Shown: in pieces, positions 29,024 through 36,001 of the stretch
Layout of the letters: each line of letters opens with the position of its first letter
Position numbering within the stretch: position 1 is the stretch's first letter
Source of the DNA: Selenomonadaceae bacterium
Lineage (GTDB): Bacteria > Bacillota > Negativicutes > Selenomonadales > Selenomonadaceae
Direction of reading: 5' to 3'
Length of the DNA stretch: 36,808 nt
NCBI GenBank assembly: GCA_017554235.1
Contig: JAFZIV010000057.1
Span: 1 to 36,808 of the forward strand
The notes under the pieces: generated by a model
Databases searched by the model: none
Seen by the model: the letters and a program-made list of their open reading frames with translations, nothing else
What the model was told of the DNA's origin: nothing
Program-made: the position numbers and the translations under genes

Positions 29024-30928
29024 TCAGCTTTGCGGCTGAATCGTTCCGCTTTGATAAGCCAATAAAAGCTTGTGCAAACCAATAATCTCGTCGCGGATGC
29101 CTTGCCCGTGATCTGTATCGCCAACCGTCATGTGACACGACAAAATTTCAACCGTCTCCGCTGTCGACTCAATGTCTTTGTTCTCGGCGAGCGCAGTTTT
29201 AACATCCGCAATTTTTTGATGACGCAAAAGCCTAAAGCCCCGTGAATTGGAAATAAGCGTATAACCCGATATGCCCGTTTTCTCATGGTAAGGCGTGCTG
29301 AATCCGCCGTCGATAATTACCGCCTTGCCGCCCGCCTTTATCGGACTCTCGCCCTTGCGAACCCGAACAGGTACATGCCCGTTGATTATGTGCCCGCTCT
29401 TCGTGTCCAAACCAAATTCATTTAAAATCGCGTCGCAAATTCGTTCATCATCAATCAAATTATAGTACGGGTCGCTCGGTTCCTTCCAAATTTCCTTATC
29501 ATCAATAAATGCTCGCTCAAATGTCCGAAATTCTCTGCCCGCTATCGGCGATAACAGCCCGCACCATAAAAAATACATAAAATCTAAGTCGCTTTGCTGC
29601 CTTTCGTAGTAAGCGCGACGCGCTCGCCTGTCTGCATAGTCAAAATAACCTTTGCCACTGTAAATCTCGCCCTCAAAAGAAATTTTCTTAAACAATCCGT
29701 CCTCCTCAAGCGGCAGCGCGGCATGAAATAATAAATTCCCATTGTGACAGGCATATACTCCACCCTTTTTATAAAGAAAATCCACGTGTCGTTGAAGATT
29801 TGCACTCGATATAAAATTTTCTCTCAAGCCCAATATAATTTCTCGTTCATCAGCCGTCAACTCATAAATATCATCAGAATTTTTATCCAACGTCGGGAAA
29901 TTCATCGTGTTGAGCTTGTAAATCTGCCCGCTTATATTAATCGTGCCCTCTTCAAAGTTAATCTTGTCAAGCAAAAGCCTACTTCCCATTTTAAAATCGG
30001 GATTGCGCCGAATCATCTGCCCTTCAAGCTTAAACATCATCATTAAACACGCTAACTCGGCGGCGCGAAGAGGATTTTCATTCGGATAGAGATTTGACGC
30101 AAAAATTGTCAGCGGACGCAAGCTTATTCCGTAGCCGCGCTCCAAAACATCGGTATTATTGTAGTGTAAAGAATTTTTTACGACCGCAGCTATGCAAACT
30201 TCACTGCCAAGAGCCGCTCCCATCCAAACTACGTCGTGATTGCCCCATTGTATGTCCACTTCCGCAGGATAATTCATCAAAAGATTTAAAATCGCGTCCG
30301 GACGGTCTCCTCTGTCGAAAAAGTCCCCGACTAAATGCAATCGGTGTATCGCCAGCCGCTTTATCAGTATCGTGAACGCATATATAAAATCCTCGCTGCT
30401 ATTTATCTCTACTATCGAATTTAAAAGCTTTTCATAGTAAATTTTCTGCGCCTCGTCGTCTTCAGGGTGCGTATTCAGTAATTCCAATATCACCGTCTCA
30501 TAACTGCTCGGAATAAGCTCGCGCATTTTGAACGACGGATATTTGAAACTCATAAACTTCGCCAACTTTACCAAACGCGCCAAATTTTTCCTGTACCATG
30601 TGGGCTTATCGCGTTTTTGAAACTTAATCTGCGCGATCTTCTCTTTAGGATAGTAAATCAGCGTGCAGAACTCCGCTATTTCCTCTTCGCCCAGCAAGTC
30701 CCCAAAAATATAATCGACCTTTTCCCTTATCACGCCCGAACAGTTATTGATTATGTGCAAGAATAAATCGTATTCGCCATGCAAGTCGCTCATGAAATGT
30801 TCCGTACCTTTAGGCAATGACAGCCGCGATTGCAGATAAATCAGTTTTTCGTAAATGGATTCCTTCGTCGGATATTTTTCAGAGAGTATTCTCATCAAAC
30901 TCGCCGCAAAATCGTAGTCTTTCTCCAT
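29024..30928 (-). CDS. fbp: Fructose-1,6-bisphosphatase, class III
   Basis: Gluconeogenic phosphatase hydrolysing fructose 1,6-bisphosphate; the class III (Firmicutes) type belongs to the calcineurin-like metallophosphoesterases. It is 634 residues (the Bacillus enzyme is about 670). Metal-site motifs in order: HFMSDLHGEYDLF (DxH, about 47), HLVGDFFDRGDRPD (GDxxDRG, about 190), VDIQWGNHDVVWMGA (GNHD, about 220) and IINGHVPVRVRKGE (GHxPxR). ATG 30928 follows AGGGGG by 9 bp; longer readings have no family similarity. TATAAT lies on the minus strand near 30960. It stands alone between the tRNA cluster and the accessory island. Confidence 0.96.
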   Translation of the reverse strand: MEKDYDFAASLMRILSEKYPTKESIYEKLIYLQSRLSLPKGTEHFMSDLHGEYDLFLHIINNCSGVIREKVDYIFGDLLGEEEIAEFCTLIYYPKEKIAQIKFQKRDKPTWYRKNLARLVKLAKFMSFKYPSFKMRELIPSSYETVILELLNTHPEDDEAQKIYYEKLLNSIVEINSSEDFIYAFTILIKRLAIHRLHLVGDFFDRGDRPDAILNLLMNYPAEVDIQWGNHDVVWMGAALGSEVCIAAVVKNSLHYNNTDVLERGYGISLRPLTIFASNLYPNENPLRAAELACLMMMFKLEGQMIRRNPDFKMGSRLLLDKINFEEGTINISGQIYKLNTMNFPTLDKNSDDIYELTADEREIILGLRENFISSANLQRHVDFLYKKGGVYACHNGNLLFHAALPLEEDGLFKKISFEGEIYSGKGYFDYADRRARRAYYERQQSDLDFMYFLWCGLLSPIAGREFRTFERAFIDDKEIWKEPSDPYYNLIDDERICDAILNEFGLDTKSGHIINGHVPVRVRKGESPIKAGGKAVIIDGGFSTPYHEKTGISGYTLISNSRGFRLLRHQKIADVKTALAENKDIESTAETVEILSCHMTVGDTDHGQGIRDEIIGLHKLLLAYQSGTIQPQS

Positions 30929-30971
30929 AAACACAGCCCCCTTTGAATTTTCCGATATTATATCATTTCCT

Positions 30972-31040
30972 TTGACATAGTAAAATTTTTTTGCTAAAGT
31001 TTGTAACGAAATTCGTTTGGCGACGTATAAGCTACAGAAA
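30972..31040 (+). promoter_or_regulatory. Promoter and conserved 5' leader, copy 1 (GG-peptide gene 1)
   Basis: TTGACA (30972-30977), 17 bp, then TGC-TAAAGT as an extended -10 (TAAAGT 30995-31000). The block 30982-31040 matches 32212-32270 at 52 of 59 positions without gaps, including TTGCTAAAGT, GTAACGAA and ACGTATAAGCTACAGAAA. Conservation continues past the predicted transcription start, so the 5' leader itself may be regulatory. Confidence 0.72.
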
Positions 31041-31119
31041 GAAATAATCCGCAAGGGATAAGCTGAATTGACAGCACAGCCGAATAAAACTTCTATCTAA
31101 ACAAAGGAGACGAATAAAA

Positions 31120-31473
31120 ATGGCAACACGCGATGAAAATCTCAAGAAAATCAACACCGAACTCGAAATCATGAGTGACGAGGAACTTGACCAAGTCGCT
31201 GGCGGAACAGCTAGTCAAATGGCAGATGACAGCCAGTTTTTGAACGAATTAACCGGTAAGCAAGATCGTTACGGCTCTTTTAGATGCTGGTTCGAGGGCG
31301 TTAGAATTGGTAAAGAACTCACTAAAGCATGGGCTGAAGTTGGTGTAACCTATGTTTATAGTCAGAATTGGAACGATTGCAAATATAGAATCGACGGTCG
31401 TGATGTTTCTCAACAAGAGGCTCGCAATCATGCAATGAGAGTCACCGGACACCATATGGACAAGTGGTCGTAA
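31120..31473 (+). CDS. Double-glycine leader (RiPP/bacteriocin-like) secreted protein 1
   Basis: 117 residues. The first 29 form a classic leader with acidic LEIMSDEELDQVAGG, the double-glycine signal cleaved by C39-peptidase ABC exporters. The roughly 88-residue remainder is large for a bacteriocin and hydrophilic: DDSQFLNELTGKQDRYGSF, KAWAEVGVTYVY, then KYRIDGRDVSQQEARNHAMR and VTGHH. It has two cysteines. The second half aligns with the product at 32290 (NGKEISREEAHKYALKVTGH there). AAAGGAG lies about 10 bp before the ATG. No modification enzyme or exporter is in the window. It could be an exported peptide, an effector or a RiPP precursor; only the leader class is supported. Confidence 0.72.
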   Translation: MATRDENLKKINTELEIMSDEELDQVAGGTASQMADDSQFLNELTGKQDRYGSFRCWFEGVRIGKELTKAWAEVGVTYVYSQNWNDCKYRIDGRDVSQQEARNHAMRVTGHHMDKWS

Positions 31474-31540
31474 TTAAAAATTCGATTAGCTAAAAACGCG
31501 GCGACGGTCAAAATCAGTAAATCAAGTTTGAATCGAAAAT

Positions 31541-31594
31541 AAATCCGCTATGACGGACAAATAATCGTCAGAATCCGTTATAGCGGATTTTTGT
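31541..31594 (+). terminator. Hairpin after GG-peptide gene 1 (terminator or replication site)
   Basis: AAATCCGCTAT (31541-31551) pairs with ATAGCGGATTT (31580-31590), and TGACG (31551-31555) with CGTCA (31566-31570). The outer arm ends in a T-run, so it can terminate transcription, but it also contains two of the three dyads described next. Confidence 0.6.
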
Positions 31595-31680
31595 TACTTT
31601 TTTACCCGCTCAAAACCCTAATTCTTAACAAACCGCGCCATGACGCCATTTATAAACTTTTCAACGTCCACTATAGCGGA
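31544..31680. repeat. Three 14-bp dyads upstream of the RepL-like gene
   Basis: TCCGCTATGACGGA (31544-31557), TCCGTTATAGCGGA (31574-31587) and TCCACTATAGCGGA (31667-31680) share a near-palindromic consensus TCCGYTATRGCGGA. The first two are 30 bp apart. The last two are each followed by TTTT and a G. They look like binding sites or iterons for a protein such as the adjacent RepL-like product. Confidence 0.65.
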
Positions 31681-31754
31681 TTTTGTTTTTGAGCCTTTCA
31701 AACGACCTTTTTTACTGCTATAATCATCAAAATTACTCTCGGAGGTGTTCTAAA

Positions 31755-32138
31755 GTGGTTTTCGACGATAATCGCACCTTGCGAACTATCAATGACGCTC
31801 CCAACTCCCATGTCATCAAAATTTTCTTCTATCTTGCCTTCCACCAGCCCAACGAAGGCATTCACGGCTTTCGAGTCAGTAAAAAACAGCTCCAATTCGA
31901 TTTGAAGCTCGGTCGCACCGTTTTTTTCGACGCTCTCCATTGGCTCAAGGATAATATCGTCATTCATGAGTTTAAACTCGCTGAAGACTCAGATTTCATG
32001 GTCAATCCATATATCGTAATGAATAACGGCGACCGCGACGCTCGCATTGCAGAATGGAACCGCCGTTGCAAGCTCGAAAGCGATAAAATACGTAAAAGTC
32101 GCGAACGTAAACGCCTTAAACAAAATAATCAGCAGTAA
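31755..32138 (+). CDS. RepL-like plasmid replication/winged-helix protein
   Basis: 127 residues. The sequence resembles the RepL family of Firmicutes plasmid initiators: HVIKIFFYLAFHQPNEGIHG, FRVSKKQLQFDLKLGR, FFDALHWLKDNIVIHEF, then DSDFMVNPYIVMNNGDRDAR and EWNRRCKLE. This is a winged-helix reading head followed by a charged tail. Start is GTG 31755 with GGAGGTG 9 bp upstream; the reading upstream of it lacks a start with a binding site. It is shorter than many RepL proteins (about 150-200) and may lack an N-terminal part. It lies between two GG-leader paralogues and behind three 14-bp dyads, which suggests a remnant of an integrated plasmid or element. Family call is by recognition, not search. 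Confidence 0.6.
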   Translation: MVFDDNRTLRTINDAPNSHVIKIFFYLAFHQPNEGIHGFRVSKKQLQFDLKLGRTVFFDALHWLKDNIVIHEFKLAEDSDFMVNPYIVMNNGDRDARIAEWNRRCKLESDKIRKSRERKRLKQNNQQ

Positions 32139-32164
32139 ATACTATCGGCGAGTGATTTATATTG

Positions 32165-32201
32165 AAAAAAGCCCTTCGGCGCACTGTCGTAGGGTTTTAA
32201 T
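32165..32201 (+). terminator. Terminator after the RepL-like gene
   Basis: AAAAAAGCCCT and AGGGTTTT enclose a GC-rich loop. The same type of hairpin (GCCCTTCGGC) recurs at 32623-32659. Confidence 0.7.
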
Positions 32202-32270
32202 TTGACTGCAGAAAATTTTTTTGCTAAAGTGTGTAACGAACTTGGATTTTCAACGTATAAGCTACAGAAA
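32202..32270 (+). promoter_or_regulatory. Promoter and conserved 5' leader, copy 2 (GG-peptide gene 2)
   Basis: TTGACT (32202-32207), 17 bp, TGC-TAAAGT (TAAAGT 32225-32230), then the conserved leader to ACAGAAA, gap-free against the copy at 30972-31040. AGGAG and the ATG of the second GG-leader gene follow within 20 bp. Confidence 0.72.
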
Positions 32271-32289
32271 TCGAAAGGAGAATGATAAT

Positions 32290-32613
32290 ATGGCAGATAA
32301 AGACAAATACGCGGACGAAATGCTCACTGATGATGAACTTGAAAAGGTAGCGGGCGGAACTTACTATGAATGTACAGATGATATGGATTTTCTTAGGAAA
32401 TGTGGAGTTGAAGTTGGGAATCCGGATAAGTATGATTCATTTCAAATTGAAAGCACAGTTGCAGATGCTTGGGCGAAGGTTGGTATAATTTGTTACCCTG
32501 AATCTTATGCTGATAATCATAGCAACGTATATAAGAATTCTTATTCACTTAATGGCAAGGAAATTTCCCGCGAAGAAGCGCATAAATATGCTTTAAAAGT
32601 CACCGGTCATTAA
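32290..32613 (+). CDS. Double-glycine leader (RiPP/bacteriocin-like) secreted protein 2
   Basis: 107 residues, paralogue of the product at 31120. Leader YADEMLTDDELEKVAGG with the cleavage Gly-Gly at about residue 23, then TYYECTDDMDFLRKCGVEVG, DAWAKVGIICYPESYAD and the shared ending SLNGKEISREEAHKYALKVT plus GH. Both proteins keep D-D-x-x-F-L, A-W-A-x-V-G, [ND]G-[RK]-[DE]-[VI]-S and V-T-G-H. It has three cysteines after the leader. ATG 32290 has AGGAG about 10 bp upstream; longer readings run into the shared promoter-leader and are not credible. Exported by inference from the leader; partner exporter not seen. Confidence 0.72.
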   Translation: MADKDKYADEMLTDDELEKVAGGTYYECTDDMDFLRKCGVEVGNPDKYDSFQIESTVADAWAKVGIICYPESYADNHSNVYKNSYSLNGKEISREEAHKYALKVTGH

Positions 32614-32622
32614 TTAAAGAAT

Positions 32623-32659
32623 AAAAAAAAGCCCTTCGGCTCGTGTCGGAGGGTTTTTT
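32623..32659. terminator. Bidirectional terminator between GG-peptide gene 2 and trkH
   Basis: AAAAAAAAGCCCTTCGGC and GTCGGAGGGTTTTTT form a strong hairpin with A- and T-runs on both sides, between convergent genes. Confidence 0.85.
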
Positions 32660-32669
32660 CGTTTAATAC

Positions 32670-34130
32670 TCACCAATTCTTAGATGAATTCCAAAATGAC
32701 GGACTCATAAGCGCAAGCACGGTAAAAATTTCAAGACGGCTTAAGAACATGAAACCGCAAGCGCAAAATTTACTAAAACTGGGCAACAGGGAATAAGTAC
32801 TTGTCGCGCCCTCGATACCAAAGCCGGGTCCGACGCTCGCCATTGTCGAAACGCTTACGCTGATTGCGTTTACAAAGTCTATACCGTCAAACATCATCAC
32901 CGCCGCAAATAAAACATCAAGCACGACGACCGCAAAGAAAAATTTCGCCGCGCCATAAACTATATCATCGTCAATCGGTCGTCCGCTCAAAGTAACTTTA
33001 CTGATTAAGTTTGGGTGAAGTTTTTGCCGAACGATAAGCCCGATAAATTTAAACAGTAAAATTATCCGTGCAACCTTCAAGCCGCCCGCCGTCGAACCGG
33101 CGCAACCGCCCAAAAACATAGTCATCATCAGAAAAGCTTTGCTTAACGGCGGATAAGTATCGAAATCGTGCGCTACAAAGCCCGTCGTCGAACTCAAGCT
33201 TGCCACGTGAAATACCGACGCCCGAATCGCCGTTTCAACGACCAATTTCATTTCCAAAATCAAATCGACTGCAACAACGACTGCCGCGATAAAAATTATT
33301 GTCAAATACGTTCGGAACTCGGTATTTTTCCAAATAACGCCCGCGCCCTTGCGAAAAGCGATAACATACATAGCAAAACTGCCGCTTGACACGACCATAA
33401 AAAACGCCATGCAATATTCAAGGTAGATATTTCCGTATTCGCTGACAGTGCCGTTATAAATGCCGAATCCGCCCGTCGCAATCGTCGTCATAGCGTGATT
33501 AATCGCCGCGAACGGACTCAGCCCGCATAAAAAATAACTCGCCGCACATATAACCGTTAATGACACGTAGATTGTAAAGAGAGCTTTGGCATTATCGCGA
33601 ATTCTGGGCATTTGTCTGTCCTTAGTCGGTCCGGTCGTCTCTGCTTTTAGAATAAACATGGCTCCGCGTCCGAATTGTGACATTAACGCCATAAATATTA
33701 CCACGATTCCCAAGCCGCCGAACCAATTCGACAGACTTCGCCAAAGTAAAATACTGCGCGGCAAAATTTCCACGTCGTCAATAACCGTCGCGCCCGTCCC
33801 CGAAAAGCCCGAAAATGATTCCGTAAAGCTGTCGAGAAAATTTAAATAACCGCCAGCGAAATACGGCACGAGTCCCAAAATTGAAATCAATAACCAGCCT
33901 AAGCCCGTTATGGCAATGCCTTCGCGTATGCTGACGTTATCTTTCTCTTTTAAGCCTCCGAATCGCTCAAGCTCAAAAGTCGCCGCCAAGCATAAAAAAA
34001 TCGACAGCAAAAAAGCCGCCGCTCCGTCAAATTCCTCTGCCGTTGCCGCCAAAATAAACGGCGGTATCATCGCCGCGCCGCAAAACAATGTTAAATAGCC
34101 GAGCAAGCCCGCTACTATTCGTCGATTCAT
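32670..34130 (-). CDS. trkH: TrkH/KtrB-type potassium uptake membrane subunit
   Basis: 486-residue membrane protein of the TrkH/Ktr superfamily, which conducts K+ through four pseudo-repeats each with a selectivity-filter loop. Loops visible: FSGFSGTGATVIDD (about 120), MTTIATGGFGIYN (about 225), SLSSTTGFVAHDFDTYP (about 315) and STMASVGPGFGIEG (about 425). All four have the filter glycine. LGGCAGSTAGGLKVARI is also typical. ATG 34130 follows AAAGGAAAG and starts one base from the stop of the DUF262-HNH gene; longer readings only overlap that gene. The regulatory partner trkA is not adjacent. The position at the end of a defence-like operon is unusual and is treated as a finding. Confidence 0.93.
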   Translation of the reverse strand: MNRRIVAGLLGYLTLFCGAAMIPPFILAATAEEFDGAAAFLLSIFLCLAATFELERFGGLKEKDNVSIREGIAITGLGWLLISILGLVPYFAGGYLNFLDSFTESFSGFSGTGATVIDDVEILPRSILLWRSLSNWFGGLGIVVIFMALMSQFGRGAMFILKAETTGPTKDRQMPRIRDNAKALFTIYVSLTVICAASYFLCGLSPFAAINHAMTTIATGGFGIYNGTVSEYGNIYLEYCMAFFMVVSSGSFAMYVIAFRKGAGVIWKNTEFRTYLTIIFIAAVVVAVDLILEMKLVVETAIRASVFHVASLSSTTGFVAHDFDTYPPLSKAFLMMTMFLGGCAGSTAGGLKVARIILLFKFIGLIVRQKLHPNLISKVTLSGRPIDDDIVYGAAKFFFAVVVLDVLFAAVMMFDGIDFVNAISVSVSTMASVGPGFGIEGATSTYSLLPSFSKFCACGFMFLSRLEIFTVLALMSPSFWNSSKNW

Positions 34131-34131
34131 T

Positions 34132-35244
34132 TTATTTCTTTCCTTTTGCCCGATTACATGCCTTGCATAACATTTGACAATTTTCCAAAACAGTTTTGCC
34201 GCCCAAGCTCCAAGCCTTAATGTGGTCGGCATCCATTTCTTTAAACTCAAATTCCTTGCCGCACTTCGCGCATTTGTGATTCTGTCGCTCGTAAGTCGCT
34301 CGCTTCATCTTAGGCGAAAATTTCCGAATGCTCAAATGCTTTTCGTTGCCGTCCAATAAGTATTCGTACACGCCCGAATTTTTCGTAACGTCATCATCAA
34401 TCATTAACTCGACAATTCTTTTCTCCAAATCGTCCGCGTCCAAAAATTTCTTGCCGTGCTTGTTATAAAAAATGCCCCACGCCAAACCCCGCATTTCCTT
34501 TCGATAAATCGGGAACGTCGCCTTTACCCATGCAAATACATTTTGAAAATAAATCCACAGCTCATTACAATGCGTATCGTGTTGATGACGCGCCATATAT
34601 TCTTCTATCGAAATACCTTCGCGGTCGGCTATCCACTTCAAAGCCGTCTCCAAATAATCCTGTCGAATCGCCGAGCCTTTTAAATATTTATCGTAATTTT
34701 TTTGTGCCGCGCAGTCCTTTTTGCTGAAAAATTTCTTCGCCGCAGTCAGCCAAGCTCCGGTATAAACTATGTTGCGATTTTCCTGCGCCGTCAATTCCAC
34801 GCCCGCAATATTCACTATCTCAAACCAGTCAAGCTTTTCGCGGTCGGTGCCTTCGCGACAAATATATACCATCAATTTATAATCAAGGATAAGATTTTTT
34901 TCTTCCGACAAAAGATTTTTGAAGTAGCGGCTCTTGCCGACTGCGAAATCACCGTTGATATATTGGCAAATGCTGAGAGTGCGCTGTTGCCCGTCCAAAA
35001 GTTCATAAGTCCCGTCGCCGCTCTCAACCCAATACATTACGTTCAGCGGAAAATTTTTTTGAATGCTCTCAATAACTGCGCGGCGTTGCTCCTTCTTATA
35101 GACAAACTCGCGCTGATAAGGCGGTCGAATGTTTAATTTGCCGCCGTAGCCGAAACAACCTTCCTCCGAATTATCAACATAACCTGCCACAACTTCGCGG
35201 ACAGGTATTTCATGCAGTTCAATTTTCATCGTGCCAATTTTCAT
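34132..35244 (-). CDS. DUF262 domain protein with C-terminal HNH nuclease
   Basis: 370 residues. The N-terminal DUF262 (GmrSD/ParB-like) domain shows IRPPYQREFVYKKEQRRAVI (about 40-60) and the signature ELLDGQQRTLSICQYINGDF (about 80-100). A middle helical part includes FEIVNIAGVELTAQENRNIV. The C-terminus is an HNH endonuclease with two CxxC pairs: NHKCAKCGKEFEFKEMDADH, IKAWSLGGKTVLENCQ and LCKACNRAKG (about 325-370). DUF262-HNH proteins occur in phage-defence and modification-dependent restriction systems, where DUF262 hydrolyses nucleotides and HNH cuts DNA. ATG 35244 is 8 bp after GGAGG, three bases downstream of hepT. Specific system assignment is open. Confidence 0.9.
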   Translation of the reverse strand: MKIGTMKIELHEIPVREVVAGYVDNSEEGCFGYGGKLNIRPPYQREFVYKKEQRRAVIESIQKNFPLNVMYWVESGDGTYELLDGQQRTLSICQYINGDFAVGKSRYFKNLLSEEKNLILDYKLMVYICREGTDREKLDWFEIVNIAGVELTAQENRNIVYTGAWLTAAKKFFSKKDCAAQKNYDKYLKGSAIRQDYLETALKWIADREGISIEEYMARHQHDTHCNELWIYFQNVFAWVKATFPIYRKEMRGLAWGIFYNKHGKKFLDADDLEKRIVELMIDDDVTKNSGVYEYLLDGNEKHLSIRKFSPKMKRATYERQNHKCAKCGKEFEFKEMDADHIKAWSLGGKTVLENCQMLCKACNRAKGKK

Positions 35245-35247
35245 TGC

Positions 35248-35604
35248 TCATTCCTCCGCCGCAAGTATTTCCTCCAACTGCGCTTTCAATTCGGGAATGC
35301 TCTGCTTTAAAGTTTTCCATGCTTGCTCAAAATCCACTTTTTCGTATTCATGAACATAAACGTTGCGAAGACCTTTTATCTCGTGCCAAATAATTTCGGA
35401 ATGTTCCGCTTTGAACTCGTTCGTAAGACGCTTAGTCAGCTCGCCAATTTGCAATACGCACATATCGCAGGAATATCGACAATTTATATCCGAAACATAC
35501 GAATCAAAAGAATTGCCGAATCTGTTCAGCGTAAATTCTATGTCATTGCAATAACCGATTATCTTCTGAATTATAATTTGATCAACATCATGCCGTCTCT
35601 TCAT
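35248..35604 (-). CDS. hepT: HepT-like (DUF86) RNase toxin
   Basis: 118 residues. HEPN-type toxin; the motif R-x4-H-x-Y is intact as RNVYVHEYEKVDF (about residues 79-92). The MntA partner is encoded directly upstream, overlapping by 17 bp. In known pairs the HEPN RNase is inactivated when MntA adds AMP to the Tyr of this motif. Start is ATG 35604 (MKRRHDVDQIIIQKIIGYC) with GAGGTG 7 bp upstream; readings starting earlier lie inside mntA. The pair sits within a methyltransferase/nuclease operon, consistent with a role in phage defence or stabilisation. Confidence 0.88.
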   Translation of the reverse strand: MKRRHDVDQIIIQKIIGYCNDIEFTLNRFGNSFDSYVSDINCRYSCDMCVLQIGELTKRLTNEFKAEHSEIIWHEIKGLRNVYVHEYEKVDFEQAWKTLKQSIPELKAQLEEILAAEE

Positions 35605-36001
35605 AAAGCAACACCTCATCCTGTTTGATTTCCTCAAGAAATTTTTTGTCTCTGATTCTTTCACTTACGGCATCGATATGGCATTTGAATTCGTCTTCCA
35701 AATCATAAATAAAATCGATATAGTCGAAAGTGGTTCGGATTTTGCCGTTACCTGAGTCGTAAAGAAAATCCAAGTCACTTTGAGCGTCAGCCTCGCCGCG
35801 TGCATAACTCCCGAACAGCGACAATCTTTTTACGCCGTATTTTTTCGCTATCGGTATCGCTTTTGCCTTTATTTCTTCCAGCGTGTAAACTTTATTGCCT
35901 TTTTCTTCGCGAAGAATTTTCTTCACCGAGTCCAATATCTTTTCAAGCGATTTTTCCGTCGCATTGTCCAATAAATCGATTATATCTGCTCGCGTGCTCA
36001 T
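35588..36001 (-). CDS. mntA: MntA-like nucleotidyltransferase antitoxin
   Basis: 137 residues of the minimal nucleotidyltransferase family. The catalytic G-S-x10-D-x-D is intact in LFGSYARGEADAQSDLDFLY (about 62-81), and a third acidic residue lies in CHIDAVSE (about 108). It has an N-terminal extension of about 45 residues (DIIDLLDNATEKSLEKILDS) that is helical and may mediate binding. ATG 36001 follows GGAGG by 8 bp and overlaps the methyltransferase stop by 4 bp (ATGA), while its own end overlaps hepT by 17 bp. By family knowledge it AMPylates and silences HepT. Confidence 0.9.
   Translation of the reverse strand: MSTRADIIDLLDNATEKSLEKILDSVKKILREEKGNKVYTLEEIKAKAIPIAKKYGVKRLSLFGSYARGEADAQSDLDFLYDSGNGKIRTTFDYIDFIYDLEDEFKCHIDAVSERIRDKKFLEEIKQDEVLLYEETA

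Noticed and set aside
30929-31054. N-terminal extension of fbp
   Set aside because: It crosses a minus-strand TATAAT and the opposite-strand promoter/leader block; AGGGGG and ATG 30928 give the normal start.
32221-32289. 23-residue N-terminal extension of GG-peptide 2
   Set aside because: It is encoded by the conserved promoter-leader block; AGGAG and ATG 32290 match the leader peptide start of its paralogue.
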